From Saccharibacillus qingshengii (lineage in GTDB: Bacteria; Bacillota; Bacilli; Paenibacillales; Paenibacillaceae): a stretch of DNA of 64,000 nt. The position numbers and the translations under genes are program-made. The notes below the pieces were generated by a model, which was not told where the DNA came from, searched no databases, and saw only the letters and a program-made list of their open reading frames with translations. Position 1 is the stretch's first letter, and each line of letters begins with the position of its first letter. The DNA lies in contig NZ_JAAZWC010000014.1 of NCBI RefSeq assembly GCF_013185195.1, positions 62,001-126,000 on the forward strand. The letters are read 5' to 3'. This document shows positions 38,186 through 47,039 of the stretch, one piece after another.

Positions 38186-38313
38186 ATAGATCTATAGGAA
38201 CTTTTGTCCGCCGTTACAGTCTATTATCTATAGTGGCGTATAAGATTGGCTGCAGGCCTACACGTATACATACGCGAACGAATCTGTACAGATAGGGAGC
38301 GAAACCGAACCTC

Positions 38314-41010
38314 ATGAACAAGCAGGGCAGCAACACGTTGAAAGCAGGCAGAAAATGGATGATCGCGGTACTGGCCGGAGCACTGGTCGTACAGCCTCTG
38401 GCCGTACCGGGTTGGGGAGCGCTTACGGGTGCGCAGACGGTATCTGCGGCAGCAGCCGTGTCGATCGACAAGATGTCGGAAGAAATTTTGACATCGGGCG
38501 CGAAGCTGTTGACCTATAAATATTCCGTGCCCCGTTCGGGGAAAACGGCAGCAGGATTGGCGGACGTGATCCAGGTGGATCTGCAGAACCCTTACGTCAA
38601 GTTGGATGTGATGACAGGCCGGGGCGGCAAGTTTACGACCTTGCAGACCGTCAGCGGGATGGCCAAAGAAACGGATGCCGTTGCCGGCGTGAATGGAGAC
38701 TACTTCAATACGGCTGCGGAAGGCGCTCCGATGGGAGCCCAAGTGTCGAACGGGGTGCTGATGTCCAGCCCTTCCGAGCTCAAAGGCATGTATGCGTTCG
38801 GCGTAACGAAAGACCGCAAGCCGGTGATCGATCAGTACGATTTCTCGGGCACGGTTACGTCCGGTACGGATCAGCCGTTCGAACTTTCCGGTATCAACCT
38901 GGTCTCCTATACCCTTGAAGCGGACAAGAGTCTCAGTCATGTGAATGCGATGTACATCTATACGGATGCGTGGGGCAACGAGCAGCGTCCCAAGAACAGT
39001 TCGACTACGCCTTCCGAAGCGCTGGTAGAGAACGGTATCGTCACCAAAGTCTCGCTCGGCAAAGCGCTGGCGGGGACCGTACCCAAAGGCGCGTACATTT
39101 TGCGGGCACACGGAACGGCGGCGGCTTATTTAAAAGAAAACCTGACCGTCGGAGCGAAAGTGCAAACCGACTACAGCCTCGTATCCAAAACGACAGGTCA
39201 AAAACTGGATCCGACTTCGCTCGAAGTCATGATCGGCGGCCATACGATACTGGTGGATAACGGCCAGCCTTCTTCGTTCTCCCGAAATGTCGATTCGATC
39301 GGCGGTTACCGGGCCCGGACCGCGCTTGGCTATTCGCAGAGCGGCCGTTATGCCTACATCGTTACGGTGCAGGACAACGCGGCAAGCAGCGGCATGTCTC
39401 TCGGAGAGCTGCAGTCGCTGATGACCAATATAGGCGTCTGGAAAGGCATCAACCTGGACGGCGGCGGCTCGACGACCATGGTCACGCGCCCGCTTGGCGA
39501 AGAACAGGCGCAGCTGACCTTTACGACCGAGTATGGCGGAGAAGTCCAGCGCAGCGTAGTCAACGGGTTGGGTGTGTATACGACGGCTCCGGAAGGCAAG
39601 CTCAAAGGCTTCGCGGTCAGCGGCAAGAAACAGCTTCTGATCGGAGAGACGGTGAGCTACAGCGTCAAAGGCTACGATACGTACTACAATCCGATTGCCG
39701 CTGCCAATATCAATCCGTCCTGGAAGTCGAACAATGCGAACGTAGTCGTCAGCGGCGGTACCGTGACAGCGAAAAAGCCCGGAACAGCTACGCTTACGGC
39801 ATCGAGCAGCGGAGTCGCTTCCACGCTTCAAGTCGAAGTGTTGGGTGCCGACTCGTTGACGGGCCTTAATCTTGGAGCCGTATCCGCGCCGCTCAAAGCC
39901 GGTACGGTAGTGCCTCTTTCGGCAGCGGCCATGCTGAAGAACGGCAGTACGGTCAGCATTGACCCTGCGGCGCTCAAATGGGAATTCGTCGGATTCAAAG
40001 GCAGTATCAAAGACGGGGCACTGACTGTGACTTCGGTCGACAGCGGCGCGAAGACCGGCTATGCGATCGCAAGTTACGAAGGGTTCGAGACGATGCTTAC
40101 GCTTGCCGACGTCGAAGAGACCGATTGGGAAAACTTCGAAACGGCCAAGTCCGGCTTTACCTTCACGGGCAGTCCTTCGTCTGTGACCGGCAGCGCGCAG
40201 ATCAAAGCGGGAAGCGGTACCCACTCGAACTCGAAGGTTCTTCGAATCGATTACGACATGACGGCGGGAACCGGCAGCAAATACGCATACGCCAATCTGA
40301 ACGGATCTTCGGGACAGACGCTTACTTCGGGCGCAAGTTCGATGAGTCTGGATCTGCTCGGAGACAACAGCTACAACTGGCTTCGTGCCGAGATCGTGGA
40401 TGCCGGCGGCAAGACGGTTTACGTCGATCTGGCGAAGACCCTTAACTTTACGGGTTGGAAAAGGCTGACCGTCAATTTGAACCAATACGGAAATATTGCG
40501 TATCCGGCTAAGGTCAAACGCATTTATGTGGTAAACTTGGCAGAAGGGCAGGATGAACGTTCGTCCAGCGGCTTTGTGGAGATCGATAATATCAAGACCA
40601 CGTCTCCGGCCGCATCCGGCTCGTTTGGACTTCCGACCGGTATCCGTGCCCAAATGACCGTAGGTTCGAAGACGCTGCTGACGAACGCGGCATCCAGCAC
40701 GATGGATGCGGCTCCGGTTATTCGCGGAGGCGTCACGTATCTGCCGGTCAAATACATTACCGATGCGTTTGGCGGAACCTCGGGCTGGAATGCCAAGACG
40801 GGTACCATCCGTATTCTGCGCGGCGACAAACTGCTTGTATTAAACTTGAATAAAAAGGACTATATTCTAAATGGAAAGCTTAAAACAGCCGACGCGGCAA
40901 CGATAAGTGTATCAAATAGGACTTTAGTCCCGGTTAGACTGGTTTCAGAGCAGCTTGGATTGTCCGTAAAATGGGAACAAGAAACGAAGACTGTGACTAT
41001 CGAGTCATGA
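38314..41010 (+). CDS. Secreted phosphodiester glycosidase with Ig-like and copper-amine-oxidase-N-like domains
   Basis: An 898-residue exported protein with a signal peptide ending near VSAAAA (about residue 48). Residues about 60-430 form the phosphodiester glycosidase (NAGPA/DUF2233) domain, with AGVNGDYFN near 126 and the hallmark NLDGGGSTTM near 380. A Big_2-like Ig domain follows (PSWKSNNANVVVSGGTVTAKK), then a jelly-roll-like carbohydrate-binding region, and the last 115 residues match the Cu_amine_oxidN1 wall-associated domain (PVIRGGVTYLPVKYITDAFGG and VPVRLVSEQLGLSVKWEQE). The enzyme family cleaves sugar-phosphodiester bonds, so a wall teichoic-type polymer is a plausible substrate. 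GGGAG lies about 15 bases before the ATG. Confidence 0.85.
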   Translation: MNKQGSNTLKAGRKWMIAVLAGALVVQPLAVPGWGALTGAQTVSAAAAVSIDKMSEEILTSGAKLLTYKYSVPRSGKTAAGLADVIQVDLQNPYVKLDVMTGRGGKFTTLQTVSGMAKETDAVAGVNGDYFNTAAEGAPMGAQVSNGVLMSSPSELKGMYAFGVTKDRKPVIDQYDFSGTVTSGTDQPFELSGINLVSYTLEADKSLSHVNAMYIYTDAWGNEQRPKNSSTTPSEALVENGIVTKVSLGKALAGTVPKGAYILRAHGTAAAYLKENLTVGAKVQTDYSLVSKTTGQKLDPTSLEVMIGGHTILVDNGQPSSFSRNVDSIGGYRARTALGYSQSGRYAYIVTVQDNAASSGMSLGELQSLMTNIGVWKGINLDGGGSTTMVTRPLGEEQAQLTFTTEYGGEVQRSVVNGLGVYTTAPEGKLKGFAVSGKKQLLIGETVSYSVKGYDTYYNPIAAANINPSWKSNNANVVVSGGTVTAKKPGTATLTASSSGVASTLQVEVLGADSLTGLNLGAVSAPLKAGTVVPLSAAAMLKNGSTVSIDPAALKWEFVGFKGSIKDGALTVTSVDSGAKTGYAIASYEGFETMLTLADVEETDWENFETAKSGFTFTGSPSSVTGSAQIKAGSGTHSNSKVLRIDYDMTAGTGSKYAYANLNGSSGQTLTSGASSMSLDLLGDNSYNWLRAEIVDAGGKTVYVDLAKTLNFTGWKRLTVNLNQYGNIAYPAKVKRIYVVNLAEGQDERSSSGFVEIDNIKTTSPAASGSFGLPTGIRAQMTVGSKTLLTNAASSTMDAAPVIRGGVTYLPVKYITDAFGGTSGWNAKTGTIRILRGDKLLVLNLNKKDYILNGKLKTADAATISVSNRTLVPVRLVSEQLGLSVKWEQETKTVTIES

Positions 41011-41076
41011 TACGATAGGTTCTGAACGATCACCGGATCTGAACGTGAATCCAATACATGGTGAACGCCGGAGAGA

Positions 41077-42291
41077 ATGGAGTCGATTTTGCCCGTGGAT
41101 TTCCAAGCGGATGCTTTAGACCGAGTCATCAAAAATGCCATCCAAGTCGTCGAAGACAGCAAGTATCAAATTTTTGAGATATTGGATCAGTCCCGTGCCG
41201 AACTCAACTCGCTCACCGAGGAACTGCAGAGTGTAATTCAACAAACTTCGGATACCGCCGACAACGTGGATGATCTCGAAGGGAAATTTCGTCTTTCCCG
41301 TATCCGGCTCACGGAAGTGAGCCGGGATTTCGTTAAATATACGGAGAATGATATTCGGCAGGCTTATGAGCGGGCGACGCAGTTCCAGTTGGAGCTTTCG
41401 GTGTACAAGGAAAAAGAAGCTTATTTGAGAGCACGGCGTGACGAGCTCCAACTTCGTGTGCGGAATTCGGTGAATTCCATCGAACGCGCGGAGACGTTGG
41501 GTTCGCAAATGAGTGTCGTTACCGAATACTTGTCCGGCGGAGAAGTCGGACAGGCGACCAAAATGTTGGAATCCGCCAAAACCCGCCAAATGGTCGGTTT
41601 GAAAATCATTCTGGCTCAGGAAGAAGAACGCAAACGCATTTCCAGGGAAATTCATGATGGTCCGGCGCAACTGATGGCTAACCTGGCGCTCCGGACCGAG
41701 ATCGTCGAACGCATGCTGGGGAAACAGGAATACGGCCGCGTTCAAGAAGAAGTGGCGGATCTCAAAAAGCAGGTGCGATTCAGCCTGGAAGAAATCCGCA
41801 AAGTCATTTTTAATCTCCGGCCCATGGCGCTTGACGACCTCGGATTGATTCCGACGCTTCGCAAGTATACGCGCGATTACGAGGACAAGAACCGGATTCG
41901 CACCGTATTCGAGACGAGAGGCAAAGAGTATCGGCTTTCTTCCGCAATGGAGGCTGCCGTCTTCCGGTTGATCCAGGAGGCGCTGACCAACGCGGCCAAG
42001 CACGGAGACCCGACTCATGTCGTCGTCGAGATCGCCTACCAGACGCAGCTTGTCAAAATCTCGATTCGGGATAACGGAAGCGGCTTTAACACGGAAATCT
42101 TGGAACAAAAGGCGAACCAGCATACGCACTTCGGTTTGATAGGAATGCGGGAAAGAGTCGAGCTGCTTGAGGGAAGAATGGAGATCGAATCAGCCGAGAA
42201 TCAAGGAACCAAAATCGTGATCCATATCCCGACGAATGTAGAAAATGGAAAGGGGTATGAAGATGGAGAGCATGAACTCGGAACAAATTAA
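41077..42291 (+). CDS. degS: Two-component sensor histidine kinase DegS
   Basis: A cytosolic kinase of about 400 residues with no membrane segment. Residues 1-170 form the coiled-coil sensing region, the phosphorylated His is H193 in ISREIHDGPAQLMANLAL (HisKA_3), and the HATPase part has EALTNAAKHG, IRDNGSGFN and HFGLIGMRERVELLEG. DegS phosphorylates DegU to control exoenzymes, competence and motility. The start is uncertain: ATG 41077, TTG 41089 (GGAG 7 bases upstream) or GTG 41095 would all keep the family N terminus DFQADALDRVI. It overlaps degU by 29 bases. Confidence 0.93.
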   Translation: MESILPVDFQADALDRVIKNAIQVVEDSKYQIFEILDQSRAELNSLTEELQSVIQQTSDTADNVDDLEGKFRLSRIRLTEVSRDFVKYTENDIRQAYERATQFQLELSVYKEKEAYLRARRDELQLRVRNSVNSIERAETLGSQMSVVTEYLSGGEVGQATKMLESAKTRQMVGLKIILAQEEERKRISREIHDGPAQLMANLALRTEIVERMLGKQEYGRVQEEVADLKKQVRFSLEEIRKVIFNLRPMALDDLGLIPTLRKYTRDYEDKNRIRTVFETRGKEYRLSSAMEAAVFRLIQEALTNAAKHGDPTHVVVEIAYQTQLVKISIRDNGSGFNTEILEQKANQHTHFGLIGMRERVELLEGRMEIESAENQGTKIVIHIPTNVENGKGYEDGEHELGTN

Positions 42292-42988
42292 AATTAAAGT
42301 GCTTTTGGCTGACGATCACCAATTGTTCCGTGAAGGATTGAAAAGGATTTTGAACATGGAGGACGATATCGAGGTCATCGGCGAATGCAGCGACGGCATC
42401 CAGGTACTTGAATTCTGCAACGCCTACAAACCCGATGTCATCTTGATGGACATCAACATGCCCAATGAGAACGGTGTGGAAGCGACAGCAAAACTCCGCG
42501 AAATTTTCCCGGACATCAAAGTCATCATGCTGTCGATCCACGATGATGAAAGCTATGTCTTCGAGACGCTTCGCAAGGGAGCAAGCGGTTATCTCTTGAA
42601 AGACATGGAAGCGGAATCGTTGATTAACGCGATCCGCAGCGTAGCCGCCGGTCACGCTTATATCCATCCGAAAGTGACAGGCAAACTGATTCAGCAGCTG
42701 CAAAGAATGACGTTCACGAACGAGCGCGGAACCTTGTACGACAACCAGCGCGACGAAGAAGCCGGCGTTAAGTTTATCGGCGGCGAAGACAATCCGCTCA
42801 CGCGCCGGGAAGCCGAAGTGCTCCGTCTGATGTCCGAAGGCAAGAGCAACAAAGCCATCGGAGAATTCCTGTTTATCAGCGAGAAAACGGTTAAAAACCA
42901 TGTCAGCAGTATTCTGCAGAAGATGGAAGTCGAAGACCGTACGCAGGCCGTAATCAATGCGATCAAAATGGGCTGGGTCACGCTGTAA
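42263..42988 (+). CDS. degU: Two-component response regulator DegU
   Basis: A 241-residue NarL/FixJ-type regulator. The receiver domain has the acidic pair in [12 protein letters not shown] and the phospho-acceptor D63 in VILMDINMP; the C-terminal LuxR-type helix-turn-helix is [23 protein letters not shown] with [16 protein letters not shown]. The ATG at 42263 is best spaced from AAAGGGG (42249-42255); ATGs at 42245 and 42257 are in frame but lie too close to or within that site. It overlaps the end of degS, so the pair is coupled. Confidence 0.96.
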   Translation: MESMNSEQIKIKVLLADDHQLFREGLKRILNMEDDIEVIGECSDGIQVLEFCNAYKPDVILMDINMPNENGVEATAKLREIFPDIKVIMLSIHDDESYVFETLRKGASGYLLKDMEAESLINAIRSVAAGHAYIHPKVTGKLIQQLQRMTFTNERGTLYDNQRDEEAGVKFIGGEDNPLTRREAEVLRLMSEGKSNKAIGEFLFISEKTVKNHVSSILQKMEVEDRTQAVINAIKMGWVTL

Positions 42989-43098
42989 ATTGGCGTTTTC
43001 CGCAAAAGGGAGAAAACGTCCTTCATTTTATGAGCGAAAGTAGGGAATTGATAGGCGAACCCCAACTTTGGGAATCCGGCTTTTTCGCCGGAAAATGC

Positions 43099-43126
43099 TT
43101 GCTAATTGTTAGTAAGTGAATAAAAT
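43099..43126 (+). promoter_or_regulatory. Probable comFA promoter
   Basis: TTGCTA (43099-43104), a 16-base spacer and TAAAAT (43121-43126), in the 264-base gap after degU. I saw no clear ComK box (two AAAA-N5-TTTT motifs) there. Confidence 0.5.
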
Positions 43127-43166
43127 AACGTGAGGGTCGGAAAGTTTTCGTCGGCCCCGAGGAACG

Positions 43167-43216
43167 AAGCACACTCCTTATACGCTCAAATGGGCGAAAA
43201 GGATGTGCTTTTTTTT
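43167..43216 (+). terminator. Terminator-like hairpin in the comFA leader
   Basis: AAGCACA-C-TCC pairs with GGA-TGTGCTT around a loop of about 23 bases, followed by eight or nine T. It lies downstream of the probable promoter and 36 bases before the comFA start, so it may attenuate comFA; alternatively it ends degSU transcripts. Confidence 0.75.
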
Positions 43217-43252
43217 GTGGATTTTTTGAAAATGCGAAATGGGGGAACTGCG

Positions 43253-45442
43253 ATGAATGCGGCTGTATACGCGGTAGACGAAGAAAATGGGGTGCGGATT
43301 TATTTGTCTCTGGATCTGAGAGTGGACCGGACATGGTGGGCGTCTCGGCCGGAAACGTCTTCTGCTCCTTATGCAAATCGAATTAAGCATAGATCTTCGG
43401 ATCTGCCGAAGAAGGGGCTTCGTGTCCTCTCTTTCGGCATGCCGCTGCAGTGGGCCTCGCGATTGGCCGGGCAATCTCTTCCTTCTGGATTTGCAAAAGG
43501 GAAGCCAGCCGTCTGGGAACGTTGGATTCGCAGCAGTCTGAGACACGAGTTGAATATAGAGAAGCCCGAAACCGGATCTGCGCTGCTTGGTCTGGAGGTG
43601 GAACCCCAAGTCCAAGGGAGAGGGCCTTATGAGGAGAGCTGGAGCAACCGGCAGGATAGATTGGACGCTTCAGATTCGCTGTCAGAGCCTCATTGGAAGC
43701 TTCGGCTGCCGGAGCATGCCGATACGCTCGTTCGATTAATGGAAGGAAGATCTCTATTGAGCGAGGAATTGATCTCCATGCTGCGGGAACTGGCACCGGA
43801 GATGGAGCCGCATTGGAAGCCCATCGTCCAATGGGCTTATTTACAGCGGCGGATCAAGCTGTGCAGCGCAGTAGGGAAAAGCGGGGAAGAACAGGGCATA
43901 GGATCAAGCTTCGACGCAGGCGGATTACCTGACCGCCTGCCGGGGAAGATCCGGCTCCGCAGCGCCGGGGGCCGCCTGCCCGCGCATCGCTGTATGCGCT
44001 GCGGCAGCGAAGCTGCGGGCGGAGCCTGCGCCGCCTGCGGTTCGGCGGACTGCGCACGCTGCGAGGCGTGCCGCGCGCTGGGGCGCAGCCGCTCCTGCGG
44101 GCTGCTGCTGCAGGGCCCGCCGCGCGCAGCTCGCGGCGGGCGGGGCTTTCCGGGCGCTGCGCGGCCCGGAAGCGGGCCTGCGGCAGCTTCGCTGCCGCAG
44201 GCCGCTCTGCGCGCAAGGCTCGCGCGCTGGAAGCTCAGCCCGGCGCAGACCGCCGCGGCCGAGCTTGCGGTCCGGTTCCTCGAAGCGGAACCGGGACCTG
44301 CGCGGCCCGGCAGGGCCGGGCGCGAACTGCGGCGCGGCGGCGGATTCTTCGCCGCGCGGGCCGAGACAGCCGCCGCAGCTTCCGGCGGCCGGCGCCCCGA
44401 TTCTTCCGGCTATGCCGCTTCCGATCCGGCCAGCCGCTTTCTGCTGTGGGCCGTCACGGGGGCCGGCAAGACGGAGATGCTGTTTCCGCTGATCGAGAGC
44501 GTACGCAGCTGGGGCGGCCAGGTTCTGGTCGCTACGCCGCGGCGCGATGTCGTGCTGGAGCTTGTACCCCGGCTGCGGGCGGCCTTTCCGGATGAAGCGC
44601 CGGCCGCTTTATATGGAGGAAGCGAAGAACGCTGGCGCCGGAGCGGGATTACCCTGGCCACTACGCATCAGCTGATGCGTTTTGCCGGTGCCTTCGATCT
44701 CGTGGTAATCGATGAACTGGACGCTTTTCCTTTTCACGGCGATCCGATGCTGGCTTACGCCGCAGAGAAGTGCCGGGCGGCCGGAGGCAGAACGGTGTAC
44801 CTGTCCGCCACACCTCCGAAATCTTTGCAGTCGTTGGTCCGAAGCGGCCGGCTGGCCTGCGCGAAAGTGCCGGTGCGCTACCACCGGTATCCGCTGCCCG
44901 TCCCCGAGCTGCTGCGGATATCGCCGCTTGTGGACTGCCTACGCCGGGGAAGCCTGCCGGATCCGCTGCTGAAGCGCTGGCGGCATTCGCTGGAGCGCGG
45001 AGCGCAGATCTTTATTTTCGTGCCGAAGATTGTACAGGCTGAGCCTCTCGCTGCGCTGCTGCGGCGGGTATTCCCGGAAGTTCCGATCGGGGCCACTTCT
45101 TCGCAGGATGAAGAAAGAAGCGATAAAGTCTTGTCGTTCCGCTCGGCGGACGTGAGGATTCTGGTGACGACGACGATTCTGGAGCGGGGAGTCACGGTCC
45201 CGCGAAGCGACGTCTACGTATGGGGCGCGGACAGCGGGCTGTTCGACGAAGCCTCGCTTGTCCAGATGGCCGGCCGTGCCGGACGTTCGGCCGACGATCC
45301 ACGGGGCCGCGTCGTATTCGCCGCCGTACAGAAAACGCGGGCCCAAGCCGGTGCCCGGCGCCAAATTCGGCGGATGAACCGATTGGCCGTTCCTTTTTTG
45401 CTGCCTACCGAACGTGAATCAAGCCGGACGCCCAAACGATGA
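43253..45442 (+). CDS. comFA: Competence DNA translocase-type helicase ComFA
   Basis: A 729-residue DEAD-like ATPase that helps pull single-stranded DNA into the cytosol during transformation. A four-cysteine zinc finger lies near residues 247-282 (CMRCGSEAAGGACAACG, then CARCEACR), Walker A VTGAGKTE at 401-408, the DEAD-type box VIDELDAF near 486, SATPP near 520 and the C-terminal helicase motif VQMAGRAGRS. B. subtilis ComFA has 463 residues; the extra length comes from a long N-terminal part and a very GC-rich Ala/Arg/Gly/Pro segment at about residues 285-395. The ATG at 43253 follows GGGGGA. The stop overlaps comFC by 4 bases. Confidence 0.88.
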   Translation: MNAAVYAVDEENGVRIYLSLDLRVDRTWWASRPETSSAPYANRIKHRSSDLPKKGLRVLSFGMPLQWASRLAGQSLPSGFAKGKPAVWERWIRSSLRHELNIEKPETGSALLGLEVEPQVQGRGPYEESWSNRQDRLDASDSLSEPHWKLRLPEHADTLVRLMEGRSLLSEELISMLRELAPEMEPHWKPIVQWAYLQRRIKLCSAVGKSGEEQGIGSSFDAGGLPDRLPGKIRLRSAGGRLPAHRCMRCGSEAAGGACAACGSADCARCEACRALGRSRSCGLLLQGPPRAARGGRGFPGAARPGSGPAAASLPQAALRARLARWKLSPAQTAAAELAVRFLEAEPGPARPGRAGRELRRGGGFFAARAETAAAASGGRRPDSSGYAASDPASRFLLWAVTGAGKTEMLFPLIESVRSWGGQVLVATPRRDVVLELVPRLRAAFPDEAPAALYGGSEERWRRSGITLATTHQLMRFAGAFDLVVIDELDAFPFHGDPMLAYAAEKCRAAGGRTVYLSATPPKSLQSLVRSGRLACAKVPVRYHRYPLPVPELLRISPLVDCLRRGSLPDPLLKRWRHSLERGAQIFIFVPKIVQAEPLAALLRRVFPEVPIGATSSQDEERSDKVLSFRSADVRILVTTTILERGVTVPRSDVYVWGADSGLFDEASLVQMAGRAGRSADDPRGRVVFAAVQKTRAQAGARRQIRRMNRLAVPFLLPTERESSRTPKR

Positions 45443-46305
45443 GCGAAGCCACGGGAATTTTCGGCGCCCTGCGGCGGTTGTTGTCTCCGCGCCTTGAGAG
45501 CTGCCTGGTCTGCGGACGCTCCGCCCGGTTAGGAGCTTCGCTGCCTCTGCTGTGCGAATCTTGCGCGGCCAGGGTTCCGCGGATCGCCCGGCCCCGCTGC
45601 CCGATCTGCGGGCGCGCGCACGGCTGCCCCGATTGTCTGCGGCCGGAAGCAGCGCTGCGGGCTTTCGTCATGAACCGGAGTGCCGTGGTGTACGATGCTG
45701 TGATGCGAGCGTGGATCGCCGAATACAAATACGGTGCCCGGGAACGGTTTGCCGAACCTTTTTCGATCCTGCTGGAACAGACCTACCGCCGCATGCAGCT
45801 CGAATTGTCCAAGCCTTTTGCCGAATCCGGTCCTTTTGCTTTTCCGCGGTCCGTGTTCGATTCATCGCGGCGTTCCTCCGCTTGGAGCGCGGATTGGATC
45901 ACCTGGGTTCCGGTCAGCGCCGAGCGTCTGGAAGAACGCGGATTCAACCAGGCGGAGCTGCTGGGACGACGGCTAGCCGGGCGTCTGCGCCTGCCTGCTG
46001 GCGAATTATTGGCCCGCAGCGTACATACCGGCAAGCAAAGTTTCAAAACGCGCGCCCAGCGGCTGCAGAATTTGGACGGGGCCTTTTGCTTGGCTCCTAA
46101 TTTAGACCCCCGGTTTTTTAAACAATGGGACTCTATAGGAAGTGGGAAAGATCCCCGAGGATCTTTTCCTATACGCATCCTATTGATCGACGATATTTAC
46201 ACAACCGGAACGACGGCCGCCGTCTGCGCCTCCGTACTCAAGACACTGGAGATCGGCTTCGGCCGCCCCGTTCTTGTGTACAGCCTGACGCTTGCCCGCT
46301 CGTAA
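45439..46305 (+). CDS. comFC: Competence protein ComFC (phosphoribosyltransferase family)
   Basis: A 288-residue protein with two N-terminal zinc-binding pairs (CLVCGRS...CESC, CPICGRAHGCPDC) and a C-terminal PRTase motif ILLIDDIYTTGTT near residues 246-258. The family segment AWIAEYKYGARERFAEPF follows the zinc part. ComFC is needed for DNA uptake, probably with ComFA; its exact reaction is unknown. It starts in the comFA stop codon (ATGA). The comFB gene that separates these two in B. subtilis is absent. A local hairpin (AAAGATCC/GGATCTTT near 46147-46166) lies within the coding region. Confidence 0.92.
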   Translation: MSEATGIFGALRRLLSPRLESCLVCGRSARLGASLPLLCESCAARVPRIARPRCPICGRAHGCPDCLRPEAALRAFVMNRSAVVYDAVMRAWIAEYKYGARERFAEPFSILLEQTYRRMQLELSKPFAESGPFAFPRSVFDSSRRSSAWSADWITWVPVSAERLEERGFNQAELLGRRLAGRLRLPAGELLARSVHTGKQSFKTRAQRLQNLDGAFCLAPNLDPRFFKQWDSIGSGKDPRGSFPIRILLIDDIYTTGTTAAVCASVLKTLEIGFGRPVLVYSLTLARS

Positions 46306-46360
46306 AAGCGCTTGTAATCATGGATCTTTGCGTTAAAATGGTAGGAGTGGAATCGAACTT

Positions 46361-46388
46361 TAACAGATAGATGACAGCTATCCGATAT
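46361..46388 (+). promoter_or_regulatory. Possible sigma-D promoter of yvyF
   Basis: TAAC (46361-46364), a 16-base spacer and TCCGATAT (46381-46388) differ from the sigma-D consensus at one base in each element. It lies 55 bases before yvyF. Confidence 0.55.
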
Positions 46389-46443
46389 ATAAGTGTAGAA
46401 CATGCCGCTGGATCGGCAGAGAACGACAAGGAGGAACTACCCT

Positions 46444-46848
46444 ATGAATTTGGCCAACTGTCCGCGCTGCGGCAAGGTTTTTGTAATGAATTTCAAAGGA
46501 ATCTGCGCAAACTGCGCAAAAGATATCGAGAACGAATACGAGGCCTGCGTCAAATATCTGCGTGAGAACAAAGGCGCGAATATGCAGGAACTGTCTGAAG
46601 ACACGGGAGTTGCCGTCAAACAGATCACGACGTTTATCCGGGAAGGCCGCATTTCGATTGCCAACGCACCCAATCTCAGTTACGCCTGCGAAGTGTGCGG
46701 AACCTTTATCCGTGAAGGAAATATGTGCGATTCGTGCCGCACGAAATTGGCCGGAGATTTGCGTGAAGCCGGCAAAGAGAAAGTGGAAGAACCTAAGAAA
46801 CAGGGCGGAGGCGCTTATAAAACGGTCGATCGCTTGAGAAGAGACTAA
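46444..46848 (+). CDS. yvyF: YvyF-type flagellar operon protein (TIGR03826 family)
   Basis: A 134-residue cytosolic protein with two zinc-finger-like Cys pairs at each end (CPRCGKVF, CANCAKD; CEVCGTF, CDSCRTK) around a helix-turn-helix-like segment (MQELSEDTGVAVKQITTFI). The family is found in flagellar operons next to flgM; a regulatory or chaperone role is suspected but not proven. The ATG at 46444 follows AAGGAGG (46429-46435); the longer frame from 46402 has no family match. Confidence 0.85.
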   Translation: MNLANCPRCGKVFVMNFKGICANCAKDIENEYEACVKYLRENKGANMQELSEDTGVAVKQITTFIREGRISIANAPNLSYACEVCGTFIREGNMCDSCRTKLAGDLREAGKEKVEEPKKQGGGAYKTVDRLRRD

Positions 46849-46942
46849 AAAATCCGTGCCGCTTTACCCAGCAATAGGAACTGCGAAACAGAAATAGCCC
46901 AAATTTACGCTTGACAATTTAATTTTTTTCTTTGAATAGCTC

Positions 46943-46970
46943 TAAACATTGTTTGAACAGGCGCCGATAA
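46943..46970 (+). promoter_or_regulatory. Sigma-D promoter of flgM
   Basis: TAAA (46943-46946), a 16-base spacer and GCCGATAA (46963-46970), a near-perfect flagellar promoter. Its -10 element forms the first arm of the hairpin at 46961-46993. Confidence 0.78.
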
Positions 46971-46997
46971 ACTTATTATAAGCTTATCGGTGCTTTT
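46961..46997 (+). terminator. Terminator-like hairpin overlapping the flgM promoter
   Basis: GCGCCGATAA (46961-46970) pairs with TTATCGGTGC (46984-46993), one G-U pair, followed by TTTT. It could end the yvyF transcript, while transcripts from the flgM promoter start within it and cannot form it. Confidence 0.65.
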
Positions 46998-47039
46998 ACT
47001 TAGACGGCGAAAATTAAACCTTCAGGAGGTTATCATATT

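Larger units (their letters stand above)
37978..38313 (+). other. 336-base gap with terminator, attenuator-like hairpin and small palindrome
   Basis: This interval holds the long palindrome at 38046-38089, a second terminator-like hairpin at 38153-38185, and the perfect 12-base palindrome TATAGATCTATA at 38185-38196. No open frame with a ribosome binding site and no known riboswitch was recognised, and no convincing promoter was found. Confidence 0.6.

Noticed and set aside
38110-38313. Cyclic di-GMP or other riboswitch before the glycosidase gene
   Set aside because: I could not match conserved core bases of any class; only a hairpin with T5 is supported.
43854-44595. Overlapping GC-rich frames in comFA (both strands)
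   Set aside because: High GC leaves all frames open; only the comFA frame has helicase motifs.
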